64,000 nt of DNA from Companilactobacillus farciminis KCTC 3681 = DSM 20184 (GTDB taxonomy: Bacteria > Bacillota > Bacilli > Lactobacillales > Lactobacillaceae). Below are positions 7,192 through 14,556 of this stretch, piece after piece; the first letter of the stretch is position 1, and the number at the start of each line of letters is the position of its first letter. The notes beneath the pieces were generated by a model, which had not been told where the DNA came from, did no database searches, and saw only the letters and a list, made by a program, of their open reading frames with translations. A program made the position numbers and the translations under genes. The stretch is taken from the NCBI RefSeq assembly GCF_002706745.1, contig NZ_CP017702.1, forward strand, positions 992,001-1,056,000. Direction: 5' to 3'.

Positions 7192-8984
7192 TTAGACTAT
7201 TTCCCGAAGATGCCACAGAAGAACAATTCAAAACCAACGGTATTGCTGTCTTAGATAGTGGCATTAAAGACAATTCTGTAGAGTGGACTAAAAATGGTAT
7301 GTACAGTTTTGATTTTGATTATTTCAGTGAAGAGAAGTATAGCGGAATAATCAAAGGCGATATGATCGTGGTCGCTCCCACACCACTAGGTGAGCAACCT
7401 TTTCGAATCCATAAAGTTACCAAACAAATCGGGTTCTTAAAAGTCGAGTGTTATCACTTATTTTATGATCTAGCATCTAATTTGATTGAAGATTCTAACT
7501 TCGTTAATTCAACTGGAACCGCATTGATGGATAGATTCAATGCGGCTTTTCAATATCCAACTAGTTTTAGGTTTACATCCGATATTGATAAAGTTGCAAA
7601 TTGCCGAATGGTCAGAATGAATCCAGTCCAGGCATTACTTGATACATCTAAAGATAATACATTCCTAAATCGCTGGGGTGGCGTTATCTCACGTGATGGC
7701 TATGACGTGAAGATGCTCAAGTCAATGGGTGAGGATAGAGGTTTTAAAATTACTCACGGCAAAAATCTAACAGGATATACGTATCAAATTGACTGGGAGC
7801 CGATGGCAACAAGAATCATGCCGATTGGATTTGATGGCTTGATGCTACCTGAAAAGTATGTGGACAGTCCATTAATCGACAAATACAAAAATATCAAAAT
7901 CAAAACGGTTAACTATCAAGACGTTAAGGCTAAAAATTCCAACTCCCAATTTAATCAAGAGGGTGCCATTCCTGTTGATCAAGCTTATGAGAAATTAAGA
8001 AGTTTGGCCAAAGAAGAATACAGCAAGAACGAAGCTGATAAGCCTAGTATCAATATTAAAGTTCAATTTAAGAACTTGGGAGATACCAAGGAATACAGCC
8101 AGTTCAAGAAACTGGTTGATGTTAAACCGCTTGATATTGTCCACATCAAAGTGAGTGATTTCGATATTAAAGACAGCATTATCGGTTACAAGTACGATGC
8201 TTTAGCTAGAGAATACATAGAAGTAGAGCTAGGCACGATTGCAAGAACTGGTATCTCTGATAAAACCGTTAGCACCGAAAGCAAAGTAACTAACGTTGAA
8301 ACCAAAGTCGATGAAACCAACACAAACCTGAATGAAACGAACGTCAATTTAACCGAGACAAATAAAAATGTAGTTGAAATTCAAAATGATATTGGTGATC
8401 TAGAAAGCACAGCTAAACAAGCTCAGGAACGCATTGACAAAGTTAAACAAGACGTTGCTAACACTCAATCAGACATGACCAAAGTCATGAATAACGGCGG
8501 GAACAACAAAATCGAGTGGTCACCAAATTTAATGAATGCCACTCAAATGAAAATTCATACTTCCTACGGATACTGGCTTTTGGATGATGCCGGCGCTGGC
8601 TTTCACTCAAATAACGGCACGGTTATGAACGGTTTAAGTGCTGATGGTCGAATTTATGCTGACTCAATTACTGGTAATACTTTGACAGGTACTACCATCA
8701 ATGGTGGAAACATTAATGGTGGAATTATTAATGGAGCCCAATTCGTAGCCGGATCAATTAAAACCAAGTCACATGCTCAATTTCTTAACTCGGCTGGACA
8801 GGTTTCTACTTCAGTCGCTAGTTATGGCATTTCAACACCGGCCCTCACTGTTGACGGCAATATCGACAGGGCAATTCATGCTAACATTCAATATCTACAC
8901 GTTAGTGGGAACATTTCAGGAAATGGAAGTGGATTATACTTACAAGGACCAGTGTATGTAGATGGAAAGAGAATAGGTGTCTAA
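7188..8984 (+). CDS. tail-associated protein Tal (prophage endopeptidase tail)
   Basis: A 598-residue protein in the Tal position after Dit. The N-terminal 370 residues match the gp44-like/prophage endopeptidase tail fold (LFPEDATEEQFKTNG, and later FKKLVDVKPLDIVHIKVSDF). A coiled coil follows (about 365-430, with TETNKNVVEIQ). The C-terminal part contains Asn/Gly-rich turns (NGGNINGGIINGAQF) of the beta-helix type common in tail fibres. It caps the tail hub and may contact or open the cell wall. I see no clear catalytic motif in the C-terminal half, so a structural role is as likely as an enzymatic one. Confidence 0.8.
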   Translation: MIRLFPEDATEEQFKTNGIAVLDSGIKDNSVEWTKNGMYSFDFDYFSEEKYSGIIKGDMIVVAPTPLGEQPFRIHKVTKQIGFLKVECYHLFYDLASNLIEDSNFVNSTGTALMDRFNAAFQYPTSFRFTSDIDKVANCRMVRMNPVQALLDTSKDNTFLNRWGGVISRDGYDVKMLKSMGEDRGFKITHGKNLTGYTYQIDWEPMATRIMPIGFDGLMLPEKYVDSPLIDKYKNIKIKTVNYQDVKAKNSNSQFNQEGAIPVDQAYEKLRSLAKEEYSKNEADKPSINIKVQFKNLGDTKEYSQFKKLVDVKPLDIVHIKVSDFDIKDSIIGYKYDALAREYIEVELGTIARTGISDKTVSTESKVTNVETKVDETNTNLNETNVNLTETNKNVVEIQNDIGDLESTAKQAQERIDKVKQDVANTQSDMTKVMNNGGNNKIEWSPNLMNATQMKIHTSYGYWLLDDAGAGFHSNNGTVMNGLSADGRIYADSITGNTLTGTTINGGNINGGIINGAQFVAGSIKTKSHAQFLNSAGQVSTSVASYGISTPALTVDGNIDRAIHANIQYLHVSGNISGNGSGLYLQGPVYVDGKRIGV

Positions 8985-9206
8985 ATGAAAAAATTAAATA
9001 CAAATAAGGTAGCAGAAGTGACTGCTAACGAATTGATTGAAAAATATAAAGAAAAATTAACTCAATCGGATTCCGAAAACATGATTATGACTATTCAATT
9101 GCAAAAGCAACAAGCATTAATTAAAGAGGTGTTTGACAAGGCACCTGAGGCTTTTCCTGACAATTATATTTTGAAGGAGGAAAATAATGGCACTAAAAAC
9201 AAGTAG
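8985..9206 (+). CDS. hypothetical phage tail-module protein, 73 residues
   Basis: The ATG follows the Tal stop with no gap. The protein is short, charged and mostly helical (ELIEKYKEKLTQSDSEN and QLQKQQALIKEVFDK), without membrane helix or signal peptide. I do not recognise a family. Small helical proteins in this place are common between Tal and the receptor-binding genes of Lactobacillus phages. The 3' end contains the AAGGAGG that serves the next gene, with a 20-base overlap. Confidence 0.6.
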   Translation: MKKLNTNKVAEVTANELIEKYKEKLTQSDSENMIMTIQLQKQQALIKEVFDKAPEAFPDNYILKEENNGTKNK

Positions 9207-9402
9207 AACTGTGTATCTTAATGGAACATCCACAGATGAAAATAATAACGTGCTGGCAAACTTCAATGCGAATCTGAATGGCGCCGGCACTTTTAATATC
9301 TCGGAAACGATTATGGACAGATCGGATATGGACACAATCGAAAAAGATTTTGAAGAATTTAGAACGCAAGCTAAAACATTGATGGAAAAGGAGGAAAACT
9401 AG
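9187..9402 (+). CDS. hypothetical phage tail-module protein, 71 residues
   Basis: Begins at ATG 9187 after a strong AAGGAGG. The first half is beta-like (SRTVYLNGTSTDENNNVLAN) and the second half helical and acidic (MDTIEKDFEEFRTQAKTL). No family recognised. It is sandwiched between another small gene and the BppU-like gene, so a baseplate accessory role is plausible but unproven. An AAAAGGAGG at its end serves the BppU-like gene. Confidence 0.6.
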   Translation: MALKTSRTVYLNGTSTDENNNVLANFNANLNGAGTFNISETIMDRSDMDTIEKDFEEFRTQAKTLMEKEEN

Positions 9403-11016
9403 ATGGCATTACCACCAATTATTCTAGATACAAACAAGACAACTCCAATTTACGAGCTGCCTTTAAAGATTCGTCAAGGCGACACAGGGGACGAGCTACA
9501 AGTTACTTTAGGAAAGTCATTCGAAAAGTACACTGATTTATCTACAGTTGACGTTGAACTCATTGCCAAGACACCCGACCAACGACTGATTAAGCAGCCT
9601 GTGACCGATAAGTCAAAAAACACGTTCAAGGTTAAGTTTCCAGATGAAATGTACACAAATGTTGGTGTCTTCAGAAACATGTATTTCAAAATCGGAGACG
9701 ATTCCACATCAAGTGTGAAGTTAGTCGTGCTGCAAGGAATTGGATCAATAAAAGAAGCAGGAAGCTATATTGATGATTTTGAAACGCTGATCAAGGAAGC
9801 CGAATCTTACGTTTTAGCCTTAAAAGACTTTGCAGATACTGAAAATGCAAAAATTGATAATAAAGTTGCAGAATTAACTGGTAAGATGCAGAGCTTCGTG
9901 GATCAAGCTCAAAAAGATTTGAATGCTGCTAAAGCGGTGTGGAACACATTCCAAAGCAATTCAGAGACATCATTCACAACCGCTCAAGATAAACGAACAA
10001 GTGATTTTGACAGCCAAAAAGCAGGCTTTGAAACTGATTTTAATGAACAACAAACAGACTTCGAAAACAGATTTAAAGCACTGTTGGCAACGTTACAAGG
10101 CGACTATGACAACTTCAAAGCGTTAATCAATAAAGACGTTAAAGATTTCAATACATCTTTAGATAGTTTGGACAGCCAAGCAACAGACGTTAAAAATAAA
10201 TTTGATGCTTTGAAAGCTCAACTAGATTTGGCCGCTCAAAATATTAGTGGTGTCAGGACTAATTTAATCGTTGCAAAAACAATCAAAAATTATTCCACGC
10301 TAGATAATGGAATTACCTTTGGATATGCCATCGCTTTTACAACTGACTACATTCCAGTTATGGCTAATAAAAAATATACTATTTCAATTTATGGAACCGC
10401 AAATTCAGTCGTTTCAAGAATTTCATATTATGATAGTTCAAAGAGTTTTATCAAAAAAGAACATGATGGGAAAATCAGCACAAGTTCTTCAGAGGTAATA
10501 GCAGTTCCTCCTGAAATTTCGTACATCAGATTTAGTCCAGACACACCTGATAAATCGGGAGAATATAAAAATAACTTTAAGATAGAACTAGGACCCACAG
10601 CAACCGACTATTCGCTCAATCCTAAAGACATTGCGACTGACGGAAGTGTCCAAACAGCCATTATAAATGCCTTAGACAAAGCCGACTATTCCACAAACGC
10701 CGAGGTCGACAAGAAAATTTCTACCGGTGTTGGACAAGCGAAAACATACGCTGAACAAACTATTAAGGGCATTATTGGTGCTGCTCCTGAAACGCTGGAC
10801 ACTATTGCGGAATTAGCCGATGCCGTGACTGAAAATAAAGACGGTGTTCAGGCTATCAATGATGGAATAACCAAAAAAGCCGACAAGACGGAAGTTACAG
10901 CACTTCAAAACACTGTTCAGACCATGATTACTCCAATCAGTCAAGAAGATTACAAAGCACTTGAAGATGCAGGAACTGTTGATCCGAAAATTATGTATGT
11001 GATTCCTGATGCTTAG
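9403..11016 (+). CDS. BppU-like baseplate upper protein / tail fibre
   Basis: A 537-residue protein. Residues 1-110 match the BppU N-terminal domain (IYELPLKIRQGDTGDELQV, then MYTNVGVFRNMYFKIG), which anchors baseplate arms to Dit. A long coiled coil follows (about 120-290). A beta-sandwich-like domain is at about 295-405 (YTISIYGTANSVVSRISYYD), possibly sugar-binding. The C-terminal part contains GAAPETLDTIAELADAV, a phage tail-fibre motif. The architecture suggests an adhesion arm that recognises the host surface. It has its own AAGGAGG site. Confidence 0.75.
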   Translation: MALPPIILDTNKTTPIYELPLKIRQGDTGDELQVTLGKSFEKYTDLSTVDVELIAKTPDQRLIKQPVTDKSKNTFKVKFPDEMYTNVGVFRNMYFKIGDDSTSSVKLVVLQGIGSIKEAGSYIDDFETLIKEAESYVLALKDFADTENAKIDNKVAELTGKMQSFVDQAQKDLNAAKAVWNTFQSNSETSFTTAQDKRTSDFDSQKAGFETDFNEQQTDFENRFKALLATLQGDYDNFKALINKDVKDFNTSLDSLDSQATDVKNKFDALKAQLDLAAQNISGVRTNLIVAKTIKNYSTLDNGITFGYAIAFTTDYIPVMANKKYTISIYGTANSVVSRISYYDSSKSFIKKEHDGKISTSSSEVIAVPPEISYIRFSPDTPDKSGEYKNNFKIELGPTATDYSLNPKDIATDGSVQTAIINALDKADYSTNAEVDKKISTGVGQAKTYAEQTIKGIIGAAPETLDTIAELADAVTENKDGVQAINDGITKKADKTEVTALQNTVQTMITPISQEDYKALEDAGTVDPKIMYVIPDA

Positions 11017-11027
11017 GAGGTATCTAA

Positions 11028-11411
11028 ATGAATTTAAAAATTGGAGGTAGCAACGTGGGTAAAATTATGTATGGTGGCCAAGAATTTGGTGGCGCAACTA
11101 AATTAGAGCCGGGTACGATTTTGTATATTCCCGATGTCTATGTAACTAGTTTTGAAAACGCACACTTGCTAAATACTACAAAGAATTGGTCAAACATTAA
11201 TGGCATTAATTTGGCGACTTATAATGATAGTTTTACCAGTAAATATGATGACACCGATATTTCTGGTGATGATTTTAAAAACTTAGATATAGAGAAAGAA
11301 TATACCTTAAATGGTAATACAATAACTGTATCAAGATCTATTGTTGATGGAGAGTATAGGCTAAATGTTTCGGGACTTCCAAAATTAAAAGCTTTAATTA
11401 AAGCTATTTAA
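11028..11411 (+). CDS. hypothetical phage tail accessory protein, 127 residues
   Basis: Begins at ATG 11028 after TAGGAGG. The N-terminus (MNLKIGGSNVGKIMYGGQEF) resembles the short Gly-rich openings of small tail proteins encoded beside fibre genes in Lactobacillus phages. The remainder is polar and probably beta-rich. I do not recognise a function. It is the last structural gene before the lysis cassette and is followed by a weak terminator hairpin. Confidence 0.6.
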   Translation: MNLKIGGSNVGKIMYGGQEFGGATKLEPGTILYIPDVYVTSFENAHLLNTTKNWSNINGINLATYNDSFTSKYDDTDISGDDFKNLDIEKEYTLNGNTITVSRSIVDGEYRLNVSGLPKLKALIKAI

Positions 11412-11443
11412 AATTGGTATATGAGATATAAAAATAACCAAAA

Positions 11444-11468
11444 TAACAGCCTTATAGGCTTATTTTTT
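11444..11468 (+). terminator. short hairpin with T-run before the holin gene
   Basis: AGCCT (11448-11452) pairs with AGGCT (11456-11460) over a 3-base loop, flanked by AAT/ATT and followed by seven Ts. It separates the tail genes from the lysis cassette. The stem is short, so readthrough is likely. Confidence 0.5.
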
Positions 11469-11496
11469 TGCAAAAAATTAGGGAGATGAAATATAT

Positions 11497-11916
11497 ATGT
11501 ATGCACCATTACCAAACGTCGGTCCAATGAACTGGATTGACGCAATGGAACACTTAGACACAAATCCGCTACTATTTACACTGGCAGTTTTAATCTTGGC
11601 TGATGTAATAACTGGGATTTCAAAATCATTAGTAACATCTACTACCGACAGTTCAATCGGTAAGAAAGGATTTGCTATTCATATCACGATCATACTTTTA
11701 GTGTGGCTACTTTATCCTTGGTCAATTGCCATTGGATATGAATGGGTAGGCGATGCGGTTCTCTGGTTGTGGATATTTATGTATGCTACGTCAATTACAG
11801 AGAACGTAGGACAAATGGGATTACCACTTCCACACTTTATCAAGGATAGGCTTAATAAATTAAGTGATTACGCTGAAAATGGCGAACCTGAGAAAGAAAA
11901 TAAGGAGGATAAATAA
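11497..11916 (+). CDS. phage holin
   Basis: A 139-residue membrane protein with three likely helices: about residues 24-42, 62-84 and 89-105. It carries LADVITGISKSLV and a downstream SSIGKKGF, the pattern of the Holin_4 (TcdE/phi-Cp) family. The C-terminus is charged (GEPEKENKEDK). Holins gather in the membrane and open it at a set time to release the amidase encoded next. The ribosome site of the amidase gene lies within the last codons of this gene, so the two are probably expressed together. Confidence 0.85.
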   Translation: MYAPLPNVGPMNWIDAMEHLDTNPLLFTLAVLILADVITGISKSLVTSTTDSSIGKKGFAIHITIILLVWLLYPWSIAIGYEWVGDAVLWLWIFMYATSITENVGQMGLPLPHFIKDRLNKLSDYAENGEPEKENKEDK

Positions 11917-12867
11917 ATGAAATTTAATGTCGATAATACTTTTGCATTAGGAACTTATGAAGGCTCATCAGTACGAACAGCCAACAAATTTATTGTTTTG
12001 CACGAAACAACAAACATTGGTGCAAAAGCCAATGCAAGTTACTTCAAAAATAATTGGGCAACAACTCAAACTTATGTCCAATACGTCATTGGTGACGGTG
12101 GAAAGATTTATCAAGTCGGTGCTGATGGATATCAAGCATGGGGAACAGGTAGCTATGCAAATGCGAATTCACCAGTTCAAATTGAACTAGCTAGAACTAC
12201 AGATAAAGCCACGTTTAAGAAAGATTATGAAGTATTCGTTAACTTCGCACGAGCCAAAGCTCAGGAGTTTAGCATCCCTACCACACTGGACGCTTATGGC
12301 AATGGAATTAAAACTCATAAGTGGGTTTCAGATAATATTTGGGGTTCACATACTGACCCTGTTCAAAGCTATTTAGAGCCATTCTGGGGGATTACACAAG
12401 AACAGCTGGCACACGATATTGCAGTTGGCATTGAAGATGTAGTAGAACCCAAGAAGGTATTTACAAATATCAATAACGTTGTAACCACACTCGAGGGAAA
12501 TGTGAAGGCTTATGCTACTTATAAACTAGATGGTTCAGCTAACTCTACTACTAATATTGCACCAGGTACGGGGTGGGTTTCTGCCGGTATTGAGATGATT
12601 AATGGTGAACCTCAATATCGTATTGGTGGAGATATCTACATTCCACAATCGATCACAACCTTTAAGGGGAAAGTATTGATTAACTCCGACATCCCTGTAC
12701 ATGCTGTTAACTTAAAAGGCGAAGTAGTAGGTGCTAACTTGGATGGTGGTTCAGCTTGGAAGTATGCAGCAGTTGTTAAAGTTCCTAAAGTTGGTTACTG
12801 CTACAAGATTGCCACGGATATGTATCTACCACTCAAATATGCACAAGGTTCTGGATTTAAAGGATAA
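11917..12867 (+). CDS. endolysin, N-acetylmuramoyl-L-alanine amidase with SLAP-type wall-binding domain
   Basis: A 316-residue protein without signal peptide, as expected for a holin-dependent lysin. Residues 20-155 form an Amidase_2 domain: zinc ligand His29 (FIVLHET), Glu90, and a late His-x-Asp-Pro (His145, GSHTDP). Residues 160-316 carry surface-layer-type repeats with ITTFKGKVLINSDIPVHAV, which suggest binding to wall polymers of lactobacilli. It cleaves the bond between muramic acid and the stem peptide. It starts one base after the holin stop, with AAGGAGG upstream. Confidence 0.88.
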   Translation: MKFNVDNTFALGTYEGSSVRTANKFIVLHETTNIGAKANASYFKNNWATTQTYVQYVIGDGGKIYQVGADGYQAWGTGSYANANSPVQIELARTTDKATFKKDYEVFVNFARAKAQEFSIPTTLDAYGNGIKTHKWVSDNIWGSHTDPVQSYLEPFWGITQEQLAHDIAVGIEDVVEPKKVFTNINNVVTTLEGNVKAYATYKLDGSANSTTNIAPGTGWVSAGIEMINGEPQYRIGGDIYIPQSITTFKGKVLINSDIPVHAVNLKGEVVGANLDGGSAWKYAAVVKVPKVGYCYKIATDMYLPLKYAQGSGFKG

Positions 12868-12985
12868 ATTTTAAATGGTAAATGCTAGACAAATTAAATA
12901 ATATGCGTTAATTTAAAGGTGTTCATTGACGTGGACAATATTGTAAACTACCTCGATTTTGAACTAGCTTTGATAGTGTTAGAAG

Positions 12986-13023
12986 AGCCCATCATCTATT
13001 AATTTAGGTGTGGGCTTTTTTGT
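12986..13023 (+). terminator. intrinsic terminator after the endolysin gene
   Basis: AGCCCA (12987-12992) pairs with TGGGCT near 13011-13016, with further pairing across the loop, and is followed by TTTTTT. It ends the prophage lysis transcript. A near-identical copy of its right half occurs at 14045-14076. The 222 bases between the endolysin and the next gene otherwise show nothing I can name. Confidence 0.7.
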
Positions 13024-13089
13024 GTATAATTTGCAAAAATAGTCTCAATATATTAGCATTTAATTATAAATATAAAAAGGAGTGATTTT

Positions 13090-13335
13090 ATGCATTGGTT
13101 ATGGGTTCTAATAGTAGGTGCAGTTATTGGTGCAATCGCTGGTGCAGTTACCAATAGAGGAGAATCTATGGGGTGGATTGCTAACATAATAGCTGGTATT
13201 GTGGGATCCTTCATTGGTGAAGGAATATTAGGATCATGGGGTCCGCAACTTGCAGGAATGGCAATCGTTCCATCGTTGATTGGGGCAATCATTCTTGTAT
13301 TGATTGTATCCTTCGTAGTAAGAAAAAAAGCTTGA
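13090..13335 (+). CDS. GlsB/YeaQ/YmgE family stress-type membrane protein
   Basis: An 81-residue, Gly-rich protein with three hydrophobic segments (residues 2-20, 27-48 and 53-77) and the family pattern VGAVIGAIAGAV, then ANIIAGIVGSFIGE. Members are small inner-membrane proteins associated with general stress responses; their mechanism is unknown. ATG 13090 follows AAAAGGAG. It lies between the endolysin gene and the attachment tRNA, hence inside the inferred prophage, and heads a three-gene group of small stress-type genes. Confidence 0.85.
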   Translation: MHWLWVLIVGAVIGAIAGAVTNRGESMGWIANIIAGIVGSFIGEGILGSWGPQLAGMAIVPSLIGAIILVLIVSFVVRKKA

Positions 13336-13348
13336 GGAGGATCACATC

Positions 13349-13486
13349 ATGGGTATATTAAAGAATGTTTTTGCTTTTATGGCTGTTAGTACATTGATCG
13401 TTGGAGGTGTACTTATAGGAGGAACTATTGTTGCTGCTAAAGGTATTGATAAAGCTGGCGATGAATTGCAAAAAAAGGTTCATTAA
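13349..13486 (+). CDS. small membrane peptide, 45 residues, unknown
   Basis: A short gene with a good GAGGAGG site 8 bases before ATG 13349. The product has one hydrophobic segment (residues 6-31, VSTLIVGGVLIGGTIVAA) and a charged tail ending in KKVH. No family recognised. It sits 13 bases after the GlsB-like gene and 26 before the CsbD-like gene, so the three are probably co-transcribed. Confidence 0.65.
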   Translation: MGILKNVFAFMAVSTLIVGGVLIGGTIVAAKGIDKAGDELQKKVH

Positions 13487-13512
13487 GAATATATTCAAAA
13501 GGAGATGTTAAT

Positions 13513-13698
13513 ATGGGTACTGATAGCAAAAAAGATATGATTAAAGGAAAAACTAATGAGACAGTTGGAAAAGCAACTGACGATGATAAGAAAGAGCTAA
13601 AAGGTAAGATTCAAGAAAAGGTTGGACAAGCCAAAGAAAAAGCCGACAATATTGTTGATAAGGTTGCTGAAAAAATTAACAAGAAGTCTGAAAAGTAA
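13513..13698 (+). CDS. CsbD family stress protein
   Basis: A 61-residue, very hydrophilic protein rich in Lys, Asp and Glu. It carries the CsbD pattern (KGKTNETVGKATDDDKKELKG, then KIQEKVGQAKEKAD) in two similar halves. CsbD is a sigma-B general stress gene in Bacillus, of unknown biochemical role. Ribosome site AAAAGGAGA. It ends the three-gene stress group and is followed directly by a terminator. Confidence 0.85.
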   Translation: MGTDSKKDMIKGKTNETVGKATDDDKKELKGKIQEKVGQAKEKADNIVDKVAEKINKKSEK

Positions 13699-13706
13699 TA
13701 TTGAAT

Positions 13707-13742
13707 TAACCATACCTATTAAATTAGGTTTGGTTTTTTTAT
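13707..13742 (+). terminator. intrinsic terminator after the csbD-like gene
   Basis: AACCATACCT pairs with AGGTTTGGTT around an AT-rich loop and is followed by seven Ts. It closes the small stress-gene group. Confidence 0.75.
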
Positions 13743-13779
13743 TGGATATAAATTAAAGTATGTGTTATTGTGTAAACAC

Positions 13780-13816
13780 AAAAAAAGCAGATGCGGGGGC
13801 TCAATCCCACATCTGC
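13780..13816 (-). terminator. minus-strand intrinsic terminator
   Basis: On the minus strand GCAGATGTGGG and CCCCCGCATCTGC form an 11-bp stem with one mismatch and a short loop, followed by seven Ts (As at 13780-13786 on the + strand). It implies a minus-strand transcript starting to the right, in a region without any ordinary gene. Confidence 0.7.
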
Positions 13817-13827
13817 CGCACTGCTGA

Positions 13828-13887
13828 CTAATGAATAAAAATTGCGATTAATAACTCGGCAATGATAGCTATGCCAAATGTGAACAA
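13828..13887 (-). CDS. possible hydrophobic micro-peptide (type I toxin-like), 19 residues
   Basis: On the minus strand a TTG-initiated frame encodes FTFGIAIIAELLIAIFIH and stops 12 bases before the minus-strand terminator hairpin. The same frame is open upstream from an ATG at 13917 except for one TGA. The hydrophobic core resembles holin-like type I toxins of lactobacilli, but it is short and has no clear ribosome site. It could be a decayed toxin gene or chance. See the ncRNA entry at 13959-14021. Confidence 0.25.
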   Translation of the reverse strand: MFTFGIAIIAELLIAIFIH

Positions 13888-13958
13888 CTCGAATCAATGT
13901 GTAACAAAAAATTGCATTAAGCTTTGAATGTTTCGTATCTCTTGACTACAACGCTCAG

Positions 13959-14021
13959 TAGTCTTGCCGTTCTAGTAGAAGCCTAGCTTGTCATTTGCCT
14001 TTGTCAAGTAGGGCTTTTTTT
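13959..14021 (+). ncRNA. candidate small antisense RNA
   Basis: A promoter-like pair (TTGAAT 13924-13929, 17-base spacer, TACAAC 13947-13952) precedes a hairpin-plus-T-run terminator (AGCCTAGCTTG 13980-13990 with CAAGTAGGGCT 14005-14015). An RNA of about 62 bases would result. A minus-strand promoter-like pair (TTGACA at 14007-14002, TAGGCT at 13985-13980) would start a converse transcript of about 190 bases overlapping its 5' end. The terminator is convincing; the promoters are moderate. Confidence 0.35.
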
Positions 14022-14044
14022 ATTTGCAAAATTATAACAACTCA

Positions 14045-14076
14045 CATCTATTAATTTAGGTGGTGGGCTTTTTTGT
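14045..14076 (+). repeat. second copy of the endolysin terminator (right half)
   Basis: CATCTATTAATTTAGGTG, then TGGGC and a T-run, repeat the sequence at 12993-13023 with a single one-base insertion. The left arm of the hairpin has been lost here, so termination would be weaker. The two copies bracket the stress genes and the small RNA region. Confidence 0.65.
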
Positions 14077-14144
14077 TTGTCTAAAAATAATTAAAAAAAA
14101 TCATTGCATGGTAGATTGCAAATTTAATTCAATTATTTTTGTAT

Positions 14145-14174
14145 AAAAAAATCGCTAGTCGTTTGACTGGCGAT
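14145..14174 (-). terminator. minus-strand terminator downstream of tRNA-Gly
   Basis: ATCGCCAGTC and GACTAGCGAT form a 10-bp stem with one wobble pair on the minus strand, loop AAAC, followed by seven Ts. It is placed to end the tRNA-Gly transcript about 150 bases beyond the tRNA. Confidence 0.7.
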
Positions 14175-14200
14175 AAAACTTTGCTCCCACAAAATATTTT

Positions 14201-14317
14201 CGTGACACACACGTGACACACTTTTATGTATTATATATGTGACTTATCGTAACTCATGAAAATAGAAACATTGATTTGTAGACTTTTCATAAGCTATCGA
14301 AACTCATCGAAACTGAT
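14201..14317. repeat. direct repeats beside the attachment tRNA (integrase arm-type site candidates)
   Basis: CGTGACACAC occurs at 14201-14210 and 14212-14221, one helical turn apart. TATCGTAACTCAT (14245-14257), TATCGAAACTCAT (14295-14307) and ATCGAAACTGAT (14306-14317) form a second repeat family. Such repeats next to a tRNA 3' end are typical arm sites bound by tyrosine integrases. No integrase lies in the window to compare. Confidence 0.5.
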
Positions 14318-14320
14318 ATA

Positions 14321-14391
14321 AGCGAACTACGAGAATCGAACTCGCGACACTAGCTTGGGAAGCTGGTATTTTACCATTAAACTAAGTTCGC
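14321..14391 (-). tRNA. tRNA-Gly (anticodon CCC)
   Basis: On the minus strand the 7-bp acceptor stem GCGAACT/AGTTCGC, a D arm with AATGGTAAAA, anticodon loop TTCCCAA (anticodon CCC, reads GGG), and T arm with GTTCGATTC fold as a standard tRNA. The discriminator is T, as expected for bacterial tRNA-Gly. CCA is not encoded. The 3' end faces the prophage, which marks this gene as the likely integration target; the last 20-40 bases probably form the right attachment site. Confidence 0.9.
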
Positions 14392-14407
14392 ATTTGATAA
14401 CTTTATA

Positions 14408-14437
14408 ATTATACAATATTTTGATCTAAAATGATAA
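14408..14437 (-). promoter_or_regulatory. promoter of tRNA-Gly
   Basis: Minus-strand TTATCA (14437-14432), an 18-base spacer and perfect TATAAT (14413-14408) lie 17 bases before the tRNA 5' end. Confidence 0.6.
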
Positions 14438-14475
14438 GAAATATTTAAAAAAGTCCGATGAATTTACAATATAAA

Positions 14476-14504
14476 TTGATTTTTAGTTTTCATTACCATA
14501 AAAT
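14476..14504 (+). promoter_or_regulatory. promoter of the lipoprotein gene
   Basis: TTGATT (14476-14481), 17-base spacer, TAAAAT (14499-14504), about 50 bases before the start codon at 14557. Confidence 0.55.
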
Positions 14505-14556
14505 CAAGGGTGACGATGAATTTTTATCAATAAATTGCATCAAGGAGAAGATAATA

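Noticed and set aside
14458..14556. N-terminal extension of the lipoprotein from ATG 14458
   Set aside because: It covers the promoter-like boxes and lacks a ribosome site. The signal peptide and AAGGAGA both point to ATG 14557.
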